Positions 35,822-45,654 of a stretch of DNA of 64,000 nucleotides are shown in pieces. How positions within the stretch are numbered: position 1 is the first letter of the stretch; each line of letters starts with the position of its first letter. The notes under the pieces are model-generated. The model worked only from the letters and a program-made list of their open reading frames with translations. It was not told the DNA's origin and searched no databases. This DNA is from Prolixibacteraceae bacterium. Lineage in GTDB: Bacteria > Bacteroidota > Bacteroidia > Bacteroidales > Prolixibacteraceae. A program made the translations under genes and the position numbers. The stretch lies in assembly GCA_025210775.1 (NCBI GenBank), contig JAOARB010000011.1, positions 1 to 64,000 of the forward strand. The letters are read 5' to 3'.

Positions 35822-36364
35822 TTAAGAGTTTAGAATAATGTATACGATAGGAATAAGGACTCCCGCAAGAAGATACCACTTGCCTTTACCTTTTATACCA
35901 TTCTTTTTAGGTACCATCAATAATCCAGAGATAGCAAAAAAGATAAGTGAAATGGCAAAAAAATCTCCCATCCATGACCAACCATGTAGTTTATTATAAT
36001 GGAGCTTATTGATCCAATAGATAAAAGCATGTTTGGTGCTTGTTTGATATTCAAGTTCTCCATTCTTACGGTTATACATTCCAATACCACCATTAATATA
36101 GAGACGCATAAGGGTCTCGTCAATAATGGTGATTTTACGCAATGTAAGGTCTTCATTTTTTGTTTTCCAAATATCGGTCAGCTCCTCCTTGCTTAAGTTG
36201 GAGCTTAGTTGAATATGATGATGTTCTGTAGTGTATGCCGGATCTTTCCCATTCATGTGGTTCAGTAACATTCCTGAGATGGCATACACAAGTGTGATAC
36301 CTACCATAAGAAAGCCTAGATCTCGGTGTATCACTCGCATCCAATATTTGACGTTGATTTTCAT
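35822..36364 (-). CDS. PepSY-associated transmembrane protein
   Basis: 180 residues with helices near residues 16-36, 138-155 and 163-178. The N-terminal VIHRDLGFLMVGITLVYAISGMLL is the PepSY_TM signature (His next to Arg in the first helix, possibly a heme ligand), and the short PepSY-like periplasmic segment sits between helices. KLHGWSWMGDFFAISLIFFA is the second conserved stretch. Such small forms resemble XusC-type inner membrane reductases of Bacteroides xenosiderophore systems. Last gene of the uptake cluster, eight bases after the lipoprotein gene. Confidence 0.8.
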   Translation of the reverse strand: MKINVKYWMRVIHRDLGFLMVGITLVYAISGMLLNHMNGKDPAYTTEHHHIQLSSNLSKEELTDIWKTKNEDLTLRKITIIDETLMRLYINGGIGMYNRKNGELEYQTSTKHAFIYWINKLHYNKLHGWSWMGDFFAISLIFFAISGLLMVPKKNGIKGKGKWYLLAGVLIPIVYIILNS

Positions 36365-36372
36365 TCTTTAGG

Positions 36373-36936
36373 TTATTGTATTGATTCGTAGTCTTCCCCT
36401 TGAATGTAATAGATGGCATAATAATCAGAATTATGCTCTTTCATCCAATTACGCATTTTAGTGATGTTGTTGTTCTCGGCAGCACAAGATTCTGCAGAAC
36501 CATCTTCTTGATGACTCTTCTCTTGTAGTTGATGCTCGTAGTTGTCAATATATTCTTTGGTTAACCTACGTTCTTTTACAAAACCTGTAACGATGATTTC
36601 AGAACCAACAAGCTCTTGGTTGAATCCTTTGATTTTACCTGCAGCCTCTACACGGATGGTTACTTTCTCGTCGTCTCCAGCAAGGAAGCATCTACGTCCT
36701 GAATGTTTACATGTGTGAAGTACATTTCCTTTGACTTGGATCTCTTGATCTACTAGTTTATCCGCAGACTCCATTAGACTCTCAACGCTATATACTTTTG
36801 ATGCTTTTGCATGATGGCTGTCGCAACATGCCGTTTTTGCGCTTGTTGTTGTTTCTGTTTGGTTGGTCTTTTTGTTTGTATTACAAGCAATAGTTAAAAG
36901 GGCCAATAAAGCAATAGGTAACAATTTGATTTTCAT
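36373..36936 (-). CDS. OB-fold-like lipoprotein with Cys/His motifs
   Basis: 187 residues with a lipobox (LLALLTIAC, Cys at 18). After a Thr-rich linker comes TACCDSHHAK, then a segment from about 45 to 135 that looks like an OB-fold (LVDQEIQVKGNVLHTCKHSG, VTIRVEAAGKIKGF, SEIIVTGFVKE). The CCxSHH and HTCKHSGRRC motifs could bind a metal or heme. A C-terminal helical region follows. I recognise the type (small periplasmic OB lipoproteins next to PepSY proteins) but no exact family. Directly upstream of the PepSY gene. Confidence 0.65.
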   Translation of the reverse strand: MKIKLLPIALLALLTIACNTNKKTNQTETTTSAKTACCDSHHAKASKVYSVESLMESADKLVDQEIQVKGNVLHTCKHSGRRCFLAGDDEKVTIRVEAAGKIKGFNQELVGSEIIVTGFVKERRLTKEYIDNYEHQLQEKSHQEDGSAESCAAENNNITKMRNWMKEHNSDYYAIYYIQGEDYESIQ

Positions 36937-36980
36937 AATTCTTATGTTTGAATTTTTAACAATTAAAATATACTCAATAT

Positions 36981-38204
36981 TTATAGCTTACGCAATAACA
37001 GTGAAGAAATAACACCGGGTATTCCAGTCAAAAGAATAACAAGATAGGCGATCCCTTTTTTCTTCTTTCTTCGTTTTATATCAATAGCAATAAAAAGCAC
37101 CAATATGAATGCACATAGAGCTATACTCCATATATTACCGAAATAGAATCTAGGATATCTATATGCAGAATTATAAGCCTCAAAATGGATACGAAGAGGG
37201 AAGACATATTGATGGTATTTATCCCAAGTATCCTCACTTCTTTGTCGGTGCATTGTTCTTACTATCTTCAGGTCATGGCTATCTACTGCATAGTAGTCCC
37301 TCCCTTGGTCGTTGGTAATTTGTACGGTCCAATAAAGTGGGTTTGCCATAATAAGCATCTGCTCTTTTTGTGTATCCACTTTAAAAGGCAGCTTTTGTAG
37401 TTTGTATTTATCTGTTGTAATAAGGTAGACCTGATTTTGGTTATCAAAAAGGAAACCGTAGAAATTACGATTGCCTATTTCGTACATCATAAAATGAACA
37501 ACCTGGATATCTCTAGCTTCTTTTACTTCTCGTATAAATGGTTTGCTATTAACCATCTTCATATGAAACAAATGGTTCTGTGCATCTAAGATGAAATACC
37601 CTTCATCGTAAGGTTTTCTTGTTGTTGGATTACCATAACAATGGGAGACAGGGAAGGTAATCCCTTTTTTCTTTAGTGCTTGAGCAAAATAGTCACTTTT
37701 ATCTTCGTTGACCTTATTGCTTTCGACATCAATAAATTCAATTCCATTTTTAATGCGAAATAGATCGTCGGACATCTCTAATTTCACTCTTCCAGTATAG
37801 GCTTCTAAAAGAGGATATAGGGGGATCTCTGGTGTATCAATATCTTTAGGATTATAGCGAAGATAAAAACCATCTTGGCGGATACTCCTCATCGTAATAG
37901 GATAGCCGTGAATTGAATCAGGCATCCTTCCTGTTGAAAGCATCTGTCGATAGTAGAAAAGTGGCATAATAGAATCGAACTGCTCTTCTGTATAATGGTT
38001 GTTCGATTCATCTTTGCGTACCATCTCCTCTTTAGATAGATGTTCGGTGGAGCAAAATTCTTCTCTTATTGAGCTAAAGTAGGTGAAAGGGTAGTGTTCT
38101 TTTTTCTCCATTGCGGTCTGTATCGTTTCGGGTACAATCCAACATAGTAGAAGTGTAAGCACTACCAGCCATATATTATTTATTATCTGTTTATATCTGT
38201 TCAT
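36981..38204 (-). CDS. DUF4857 membrane protein
   Basis: 407 residues with one N-terminal helix (13-30) and a C-terminal pair of helices (around 350-372 and 385-402), enclosing a long periplasmic domain of about 310 residues. Such a design, next to an ABC permease and ATPase, matches DUF4857, a Bacteroidota family that I recall in the same gene order as here (DUF4876, DUF6850, ABC, DUF4857). It may be the periplasm-facing partner of the ABC permease. No enzymatic motif is visible. Confidence 0.6.
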   Translation of the reverse strand: MNRYKQIINNIWLVVLTLLLCWIVPETIQTAMEKKEHYPFTYFSSIREEFCSTEHLSKEEMVRKDESNNHYTEEQFDSIMPLFYYRQMLSTGRMPDSIHGYPITMRSIRQDGFYLRYNPKDIDTPEIPLYPLLEAYTGRVKLEMSDDLFRIKNGIEFIDVESNKVNEDKSDYFAQALKKKGITFPVSHCYGNPTTRKPYDEGYFILDAQNHLFHMKMVNSKPFIREVKEARDIQVVHFMMYEIGNRNFYGFLFDNQNQVYLITTDKYKLQKLPFKVDTQKEQMLIMANPLYWTVQITNDQGRDYYAVDSHDLKIVRTMHRQRSEDTWDKYHQYVFPLRIHFEAYNSAYRYPRFYFGNIWSIALCAFILVLFIAIDIKRRKKKKGIAYLVILLTGIPGVISSLLLRKL

Positions 38205-38230
38205 AATGAGTCTATTCTTTGTGTTGTTTA

Positions 38231-38902
38231 TTAAGCTTGTTTTCCTTCTTTAAATCGTATGGTGGCGTAAAAAATGGAAGCCCCAATAAGCCCCAATAGA
38301 ACGATATGAAGGGGCATCATATCTACCATGGCTTGAGAGGCTGAAGGGTATAAAAATAGATGATTTAGAAGGAACCATATTGCCAAAACAATGGTACGTC
38401 CTTTCCACGTTGGTTCTATTGCAATCCATGCCATAGCTAGATAAGATAGATAACCTGCTCCTATCCATGGTAGTATGGCTAGAGTCCAAGCTTTTAAGAT
38501 CTCTATCGCAAAATGTTGAGATAAAATGATCATTGTTGTTCCAATAGAGAGTATAAACGATAAGGTTAATATTCCCAATCCATAACCGATCATATAACCG
38601 ATCATTTTATGTCTTGCAATGGGCAAATGAAGGGTCAGTTTAAGTCGTTTGTGTAATAACTCTGGAATCATTTGAAATAGGCTTAAAACAATTCCAATGG
38701 CTACAGGAACATATTTAAACCCTCCCACAAGAGTATAATCTTTTTGAATAATCATTTCCCACAACGACATGGTCCCATTATAGCGAAATGCATGAAAGAT
38801 ATTCATCACCTCATAGCATGTGTAAGCGGTTAAGGCAATAAAAATACCGATGACCACCCACCTTGTTTTTATCCATTCTTTTAATAGTATCGATCGAATC
38901 AT
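38231..38902 (-). CDS. ABC transporter permease
   Basis: 223 residues, six predicted helices (for example GIFIALTAYTCYEVMNI, VPVAIGIVLSLFQMIPEL, ILTLSFILSIGTTMIIL). It resembles ABC-2 type permeases coupled to a single ATPase. Its neighbours are the ATPase gene 6 bases upstream and DUF4857 26 bases downstream. The exported or imported cargo is not evident from the sequence. Confidence 0.8.
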   Translation of the reverse strand: MIRSILLKEWIKTRWVVIGIFIALTAYTCYEVMNIFHAFRYNGTMSLWEMIIQKDYTLVGGFKYVPVAIGIVLSLFQMIPELLHKRLKLTLHLPIARHKMIGYMIGYGLGILTLSFILSIGTTMIILSQHFAIEILKAWTLAILPWIGAGYLSYLAMAWIAIEPTWKGRTIVLAIWFLLNHLFLYPSASQAMVDMMPLHIVLLGLIGASIFYATIRFKEGKQA

Positions 38903-38908
38903 CTTTGT

Positions 38909-39793
38909 TTAATATTTTCCTGTTAAACCAATAAAAGCATCTTCTAAAGAGAGCTTATCTTCTTCTATTATAGGGGTATTCCCTATTTTGTGTTGTAGGA
39001 TTTGAGCCAACTCTTCTTTGTTTAAGAAGGAGTAAGTCTCTATATGATCTCTTCTTTTTTCGGTAGAATAGAACGCTTCAGAAGAGAAAAGAGAAAGGGG
39101 TAACTCCTTTGGTAGTTTATATCTTTTAAATCCCTCCATGATCTCCTTTGTTGGCTTATGTAGCAGTAATCTACCATAATCCATGATCATACAATCGTCG
39201 ATAAGATATTCCATGTCTTGAATGATATGGGACGTAAGAAAGATGGTCTTATCTTCTTGTTGTGCATAATCTTTTAGATATTCTACAAACAGACGACGAT
39301 ATCCTGGATCTAACCCCATAGAGAAGTCATCTAGAATAAGCAGTTCTGGGTCTTGTGCCAGTAAAAGACCTAAAGCCACCTGTGATCGTTGACCACATGA
39401 CATGGTACTGATCTTCTGTTTAGGTCCCACCTTTAAGTGTTGGATTAGATTCCAGTAAGCCTCCGACTTCCAATTCGGAAAGAAAGGTGCATAATATTTC
39501 TCTATCTGGTGGATATTAAAAAAGTCGTGCTGTATGTGCCCTTCCAGTAGTAGGCCTATACGAGAGATGTTCTTTGTGGACATATTCTGCATCGATTCAC
39601 CGAAGATCTTACAGTTCCCTGATCGAGGTTTCAGATAACCAGTAAGGATATTGATAATGGTCGTTTTACCTGTGCCATTCTTTCCTAGAAGGCCCAGTAT
39701 TTTGCCTTTCTCTACTTGAAAATTGATATCTTGGTAGATCAGTCGTTCCCCATAGTAATGGGTAATATGATTGCATTCAATGATGGGTTGCAT
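38909..39793 (-). CDS. ABC transporter ATP-binding protein
   Basis: 294 residues. Walker A is LLGKNGTGKTTIIN, the signature is MSCGQRSQVALGLLLAQ (a variant of LSGGQ), Walker B is LLILDDFSMGLDPG with the catalytic acid replaced by a second Asp, and the H-loop is FLTSHIIQDMEYL. The C-terminal 70 residues are an extension typical of ABC-2-type (export) ATPases. It pairs with the downstream permease. Confidence 0.92.
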   Translation of the reverse strand: MQPIIECNHITHYYGERLIYQDINFQVEKGKILGLLGKNGTGKTTIINILTGYLKPRSGNCKIFGESMQNMSTKNISRIGLLLEGHIQHDFFNIHQIEKYYAPFFPNWKSEAYWNLIQHLKVGPKQKISTMSCGQRSQVALGLLLAQDPELLILDDFSMGLDPGYRRLFVEYLKDYAQQEDKTIFLTSHIIQDMEYLIDDCMIMDYGRLLLHKPTKEIMEGFKRYKLPKELPLSLFSSEAFYSTEKRRDHIETYSFLNKEELAQILQHKIGNTPIIEEDKLSLEDAFIGLTGKY

Positions 39794-39811
39794 GGTGTTA
39801 TATCTATTTGT

Positions 39812-41317
39812 TTATAGTTTTAATCCGAGTGTGATATTCATATTATGATAGACCTCTGTCGTGTACCATAATGAGGGGGTTAGCTCTAAGAATAGAAGCT
39901 TGTTGTTTTTTATTTTATGCCCATACATAAGATGTAATGTATAGAGCCCATAATCGGCTTCAACCTTCTTTTGAGTCCTCTCTAAATAAGTAGGTATCCT
40001 GTTGGGAATAGGAGATATCTGGCTCTCTTTAGAGAGGACTTTTCTCCATTGACCTCCTAAAGACCAACTCCATTGCCATTGTGATTTATCATATTCTCTT
40101 TTAATATGGATGCGAGGCAATAGATACTTTTGTTGAAGAAGGTCTTTGGGATAAAGACGCTCTATCTTATTTTGCTCTATGCCAAGTGTCGCATCTATAA
40201 ACCAACGATGATGGTTTTGTTCTATCCTAAGTTGTGAATTTATCCCAGCATAATAACGAGAGGATTGATATTTCTCTGATTCACTTAGAAAAACATAGTC
40301 CCAAGTGTTGTTCTCTTTATCTATAACCGTGTATTCGTAAATTCGTTCTGTCCCTCTATTCTCACTTGCATTTAAATGGATTATATTTCTCCATCTAAGT
40401 TTTCCTTGTGAGACGATGTAGCCTAGTTCTAATTTATAGGTGTTGGTAGCATAGCTATATGGTGTAATGGCTATCCTACTACTAACATCTATCTTTTCCT
40501 TATAGAGTCGGATATTACCAAAGAGAGGGTTACGGTGAAGTGTATGAAAGAAAAGGTCATACTGGGTAAAGTTTCCCTGATAATTCCTATAATAATAACC
40601 TTCTATTTTGGTATGAGGTTGATCGTATGTTCCCAATCCGTTTACAGAAAAGAACTTGTCGTCACGTGTAGGGGTAAAGTTTTTGATATTACAGTCTTGT
40701 TTGTATCTCCCATAATGGGTCGTTGCCCCCACCTGTATCTTATCATCAAAAGTATATGCTGCAGAAACACCAATATTCAGATCTGTCAGTGTATTATTAG
40801 GCCTAGGGTCCGTACGTTGATAGCTAGAGGATAGAACATATCCACCTTCTATCCCTAAAGTGAATTGCTTTATGTTTTTCGCCATCCCTCCTTTGATATG
40901 GTAACGTTCCTGATATTGGTCTCCTCCAATAGTATCGGTCACTTGATAAGGACCTAAGCGTGAAGGGGAAGCAAGTAAACTTCCTTGTTTGTTCTTTCTT
41001 TGTTCAAAAAGATAGGATGCTTCTCCCCAGTAGGTGAGCGATGACGTAGAGATCACTTGTGAAGTGGTGAAGCCAGATTGTATAATCTGTTCTCCTTCTT
41101 GAAAATCAAGCTCCGAGGGGACGGAGCTGATATGGTGGAAGAAAGCGACTTCTCCCTTTTTGTTCATGGAATAGTATTGCATTGCAGAAGGATTCCTGAA
41201 TGTATCATATTGATACTCTTCAGAAGAATTCTTCACTGTTGTCTGTCCTAACGAAGTAAAACTAGAGAGATAGAGTAGCGTTATCTCAATGACGAATATT
41301 TTGTTGAAGCAATGCAT
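39812..41317 (-). CDS. DUF6850-type outer membrane beta-barrel protein
   Basis: About 501 residues from the ATG at 41317; the longest frame starts nine codons earlier but the 41317 ATG begins a normal signal peptide (hydrophobic to about residue 20, cleavage near SLGQ). The rest is a run of amphipathic beta strands with aromatic ends (GIEGGYVLSSSYQ, VGATTHYGRYKQ, LHLMYGHKI) and ends in LGLKL, so it should sit in the outer membrane. Gene order fits DUF6850. It could be a partner of the TonB-dependent receptor in the same cluster; a role in substrate transfer is inference. Confidence 0.65.
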   Translation of the reverse strand: MHCFNKIFVIEITLLYLSSFTSLGQTTVKNSSEEYQYDTFRNPSAMQYYSMNKKGEVAFFHHISSVPSELDFQEGEQIIQSGFTTSQVISTSSLTYWGEASYLFEQRKNKQGSLLASPSRLGPYQVTDTIGGDQYQERYHIKGGMAKNIKQFTLGIEGGYVLSSSYQRTDPRPNNTLTDLNIGVSAAYTFDDKIQVGATTHYGRYKQDCNIKNFTPTRDDKFFSVNGLGTYDQPHTKIEGYYYRNYQGNFTQYDLFFHTLHRNPLFGNIRLYKEKIDVSSRIAITPYSYATNTYKLELGYIVSQGKLRWRNIIHLNASENRGTERIYEYTVIDKENNTWDYVFLSESEKYQSSRYYAGINSQLRIEQNHHRWFIDATLGIEQNKIERLYPKDLLQQKYLLPRIHIKREYDKSQWQWSWSLGGQWRKVLSKESQISPIPNRIPTYLERTQKKVEADYGLYTLHLMYGHKIKNNKLLFLELTPSLWYTTEVYHNMNITLGLKL

Positions 41318-41352
41318 GATTATCTTATTTTGGTTATAGCGCATTTAAATAT

Positions 41353-41381
41353 CTACACACAAGGAGAACCCCTGTGTGTAG
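41353..41381 (-). other. Hairpin between DUF4876 and DUF6850 genes
   Basis: CTACACAC / GTGTGTAG with a 13-base loop. No T-run follows, so it is more likely an mRNA-processing or stabilising stem than a terminator. Confidence 0.4.
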
Positions 41382-41389
41382 AATATGAA

Positions 41390-42577
41390 TTATTTAGTTG
41401 CTTGTATGAATGGAGTCGGATGATTTAATATCTCGAAATCTTCAGCTGAATTATTTGTGTCTTTATATACTGTTCTTGTGCCAACCATTGCTTTTACTTT
41501 ACGACGGAATGATTTCCCTTTTGTTGGCCCTGTGATATAGGCATAACTTAGATCCAGAGATGGGTCTAATGCTTTACTCTGTAATTTACCTTCCTGTGAT
41601 AATTCTACAGCATCTAACACATATTCATTTTTAACCAATACTCCTTTGATACGAGTAGATCCAGGTCTTAGCTCCAAATGACTGTCAACATAAGTCTGCA
41701 ATTCCTCATCTACTTGAAAAATCACATAGGAACGGTTGGTTTGCATGGATGCCACCCAGATAGTAGGAGAGTATGCGTAGTTCTTTATAAGGTTAGGTAC
41801 TTCTGGTACGTCTACATCGAAACTTCCATCATACCATTCAAACTGTGCTTGTGAAAGGTCAACAGAATTGGCATTATCTGGAATATGGTTGATGCCTCTT
41901 GATGCAATGACAATACTCTGTCCTGGCTCTACCATATAATCTGTTGTCTCAGGAATAGAATAAACGGTCTGAAGTGCTACATATTCTGCTGTATTGCCCC
42001 ATTGGTTTTCTGGGAAAACAGATACATGGTTCGATTCTCCAATAGCGAGACCTTTCGCGTTAAGTGGTTTGTCTGAATTATTGTAGATCTCAAAGAATTG
42101 ATCGTAGTAATAAGTTCTCTTAGAATCTGTAATAGGAGTACCTGAAATGTAAATCTCTTTAATTACCCAACCAGCACTGTTTATCGAAACATTTAGTGCT
42201 AAGTTAATATTTACAGTATTCCCTGTTATTCTAAGGTTCTCTTCTGTACCTACGATGTTGACATTTTTCTTAAATGAGCCATCTCCAATAGAGACTTTTA
42301 GTTCTCTTTCTTGTGTCGTCTCAATATTATATATTCCTTCTTCAAGGTTGAGGATTGCCAATCCTGTATTGTCTGTTATAGCGTTTTTCTCTATACCATT
42401 GTTCTTATTGGTAGCTTTTATTGTAATCCCAGTAAGATCTTGATCTTGCATCTCTTCAGGAAGTTGCACTTGTACTTTAAGTTCTGTGATTGCTACAACA
42501 GCATCGTCTTTCTTACATGAAAAGACCGAAAGTGTTAATATAATTCCCAAAAGGAAGCGTGACATTTGCGTTTTCAT
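41390..42577 (-). CDS. DUF4876 surface lipoprotein
   Basis: 395 residues. Lipoprotein signal with Cys at 21, followed by KKDD, which matches the surface-export signal (K-D/E-D/E after the lipidated Cys) described for Bacteroidota. Residues about 30-130 look like an Ig-like or carboxypeptidase-type domain (VQVQLPEEM, GLAILNLEEGIYNIE); later YDQFFEIYNNSDKPLNAKGLAIGES is a lamin-tail-like segment typical of DUF4876. It lies ten bases after the TonB receptor, a position typical of receptor-associated surface lipoproteins that capture the ligand. Confidence 0.75.
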   Translation of the reverse strand: MKTQMSRFLLGIILTLSVFSCKKDDAVVAITELKVQVQLPEEMQDQDLTGITIKATNKNNGIEKNAITDNTGLAILNLEEGIYNIETTQERELKVSIGDGSFKKNVNIVGTEENLRITGNTVNINLALNVSINSAGWVIKEIYISGTPITDSKRTYYYDQFFEIYNNSDKPLNAKGLAIGESNHVSVFPENQWGNTAEYVALQTVYSIPETTDYMVEPGQSIVIASRGINHIPDNANSVDLSQAQFEWYDGSFDVDVPEVPNLIKNYAYSPTIWVASMQTNRSYVIFQVDEELQTYVDSHLELRPGSTRIKGVLVKNEYVLDAVELSQEGKLQSKALDPSLDLSYAYITGPTKGKSFRRKVKAMVGTRTVYKDTNNSAEDFEILNHPTPFIQATK

Positions 42578-42587
42578 TTAGATATAT

Positions 42588-45329
42588 TTAAAATTTGTAT
42601 TTAAGTTCCGCACCAAAGCTTGGTGTACTGTAACGACTTACTTTTACTCCAGTCGTCGAGATATAATCTTTTTCTATATTGAATATTCTATTGGCATAAA
42701 AAGAACATTGAAGGTTCTTTCCAATCTCTTTTGTGAGCCTTAGATGGATATGGGTTTCCCATGGAACCCTTCTCTCTTTGAAGGTGTTACCGTTATAATG
42801 CTCTATTAAGTTTCGTAATTTCACATCCTGCTCTTCTTTCTCAGTATAGGGCCTTTCGACACCATCATAACCAATGTAAGTTTCTGGTATCCCATCATGA
42901 AATAGTTTTTGTGATGTATTGTATACACGTGTTCCTATTCTGGTGGTGAATATCATCCCTACTTTAGGAAGGTGTGTATTTAGAAAGACATTACAGTTGA
43001 GCATTTTATAGATGCTGTTCTCAAAACCGTATAGTATCCCATAGTAGTTCTGTTCATATAATGAGTTAAAAGAGACTGTATGGCTGTTGTACTTCGGATT
43101 ACGGTTGTAATATTCTGTTTTAAATCAAGCTCCATTGAATTGTACCGTAGTCTTTAATGCATTGATCTTTCCCAATAACACGCTCCACTCTATCCCTTTT
43201 TTGATCTTCTCTTTGTTGTTATTATATGAAGAGACTAGATAGTTTGCTGGTGCTACCATCTGAGCAAAATCATCCAAGCTAGGTTTCGTCGTAAGGGCCT
43301 CCGGATTCGGTATCGATCCCGGTATATATATGGTTACCTCTTCAAAATGAGGGGTACTAAAGGAGCTAAAACTGTTCGTGTTTTTTTCATAGAATGCCGT
43401 CGCCTTCCATCTTGTTTTACCAATATGAATATCTATTCCTACCTCTGTCTTAAGATTGGTAGAAACATCCAGCTGATAGTTGTTCGGATCGATACGTTTG
43501 TTCCATACTTGTACTCTTCTTGTCTCAGGGTTTTGAGTATAGAAGTTTAGTGTCTGATGCTGAAAGTAAAGGTCATTGGCATAAAGCTGACTCATCGTTG
43601 GTAACTTAGAAACCATTCCTATACCTCCATTGATCTTAAAGATGGTAGGAGTATTTTCTATTTTCCCTTTCCATAATGTGATGTTCCCATTCCATCTTGG
43701 CGACCAAACAATCTTGTCTGAAAGAAGGTGTTTGCTATCCATCCCTAGAGGTTTGGTGACTCTCATTCCAAGACTATGTTTGGTTTTTAAACCAAATAGA
43801 GAAAATGAAAATTGATCTTCTGCAAAAAATGAAATATGTTGATATGCTGGGATATCTTTAAAAGCTCTAGGATATGCTACTGTATAGTTTCTCGACTTCG
43901 CTACATGTGGAGGTCGATTAAGGTCATATTTTTCTCCATCTCCAATGTTCTTATTGTAGTTATATTCACCACCAACAGACCATAGGTGCTTTGATTGTCC
44001 AACAGTGTGCTCTAAAGCCAAATTTATCTTTCCTTGAAGATATAAAGGTTGATCATCTATCTCTAGATATGAACTATAACGAGCAGGAAGATAGCTCCCC
44101 TCGACACTTCCCTCTTGGGTAGATGGCGAGATTGGAGTAGCCGAACCAATGATCTCTTTTTGACGCCTCAGATGGTTGTTTTTATAATCGGTATTGATAC
44201 TCCATGAGAGCTCCTTCCATACTTTATCTTTAAACTTCTTATTGTTTCCAATGCTAAACAGGATATTGGTAAATTGCTTTTTCTCAAAATCACCTTTCCC
44301 TTCCATTACTTCAAGATCTACTCTCTCTTTATCTATTGAGCGAACGGTAGATAGATCAATATGGAAGGTATTACTACTGTTGGATGTGGATCTTTTCTGT
44401 GTCCATTTATTTTTTACTCCTACTCGTTGAAAACCATTCAACGTACTACGAGGATCATTGTTGCTTTGAATAAATTCTCCTCCTATGTTCCATGTCCAAG
44501 ACGAGGATAGTCTTAATCCTTTTTGTAGAGACAACAGCTTACTGTTAGGATTGGCCTTTAAACGTGCCGAAAAAGGCGTTGTACCTCTTTTCTCATGAAT
44601 AATAATGGCTCCTTCGGTTAAATCACCATATTGGGCTGATGGTACTCCTTTGATTACCTCCACCGACTCAATCTGATCGGTAGAGATATTACGCATATCT
44701 ATACCTGCATTGACCGTACTTCCTTTGATGTTAATGCTCTTTGATGAAAGAAAACTGGCATCATTAGATTGTGCTGCCCCATTGATATAAAAAGCCGTTC
44801 CCAATGAACTATTGTTGTCGTATGCAGCCTCTCTTAATGAGATCAAATTAGGGGAAGAGAGATTCTCATCTTTCTGAAGATTCCCTGGTAATAGCTGTAA
44901 TATGTCGGTAAAACTAGAAGCTTGAATATGATCAATGGCCATCCTCTGGATCTCTGTAGCTGATCCTTTCTCTTTTTCTATACCATTTACTTGTACTTCT
45001 TGAATTCTAAAACTATGTCTCTTAAGATCTATTAGATGTGTCTTTCTTGAGATGACCAGTGTAGTATCTAATGTTTCATATCCCATACACCTTATAACCA
45101 ATCTTTGGCTGTTTGATGGAAGCTTAGAAAACTCAAAGGTACCTTGGGCATCTGAGTATGCGCCATAACTGCTAGCTCCTAGATATACAGTCGCAAAAGG
45201 AATAGGCTTTTGATTTTGATGGTCTACTATTTGACCTTTAAGTGTAAGGAAAATACGATTCTGTGCTGTGATGAATAGTGCTTGAGACATCAACAACAGA
45301 ATAAAAAATACTCTCTTGATTCGTATCAT
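42588..45329 (-). pseudogene. TonB-dependent receptor interrupted by one in-frame TGA
   Basis: The frame encodes 913 codons in all: 734 residues up to a TGA at 43125-43127, then 179 codons in the same frame with no other stop. Signal peptide, then a carboxypeptidase-like domain (GQIVDHQNQKPIPFATVYLG), a plug (GSATEIQRMAIDHIQAS, IKGVPSAQYGDLTEGAIIIH), and a barrel that after the TGA ends in FGAELKYKF, a proper outer membrane C-terminus. TGA follows NGA and precedes FKTEYYN; receptors have a Trp there (GAWFRT), so TGG to TGA is a single change. Genes in this window use TGA as stop, so no code change. Either a sequencing error, a recent null, or a truncated receptor. Confidence 0.85.
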
Positions 45330-45654
45330 CTCTATTTTTGGTTATTAATTTTATGTATTGCAAAAATAGAGGGATATAAAGGCTTTGTAAATCCCCAAAA
45401 ATGGCGATTTAGTAAAGCTGTAATCTTAGTAAATGTTTCTGGGTGACAATTATTGTCTATTTAGAAAAATATGATAGAGCAAAAATGGAGGAATGCTTGT
45501 TTATAAGCATTTTAGATAGTAAGGGGACTATGATAAGAAAGAGGGAGTATAAATAAGCGGAAATAACCAAATTACCATGGTCATAGCAAAAGTGAATATT
45601 GTCATTTGAAAAGAATAATGCTATCCCCATAAATGAGGATAGCATTGCCCTTTT
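45330..45654. other. Intergenic stretch with purL terminator
   Basis: 325 bases without a gene. Stem AATGCTATCC / GGATAGCATT at 45617-45645 lies 10 bases past the purL stop and serves as its terminator (with a T-run on both strands). No Fur box or riboswitch-like structure could be recognised upstream of the receptor gene. Confidence 0.6.
45361..45387 (-). promoter_or_regulatory. Candidate promoter of the TonB receptor cluster
   Basis: On the minus strand TATTTTTG at 45368-45361 is a full -7 match, with TTA at about 45390 in the -33 position (19-base spacer). Transcription would start about 25 bases before the receptor ATG. Confidence 0.4.

Noticed and set aside
42588..43004. Separate small gene of 138 residues
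   Set aside because: It is in the same frame as the TonB receptor, with no stop between other than the single TGA, and it carries the barrel end of that receptor.
43125..43127. TGA as selenocysteine or recoded Trp
   Set aside because: The family has no Cys/Sec there, other genes in the window end on TGA (for example 54408-54410 and 55835-55837), and no SECIS-like element was seen.
45330..45456. Riboswitch upstream of the TonB receptor
   Set aside because: No conserved cobalamin or other riboswitch core was recognised; only a promoter-like element.
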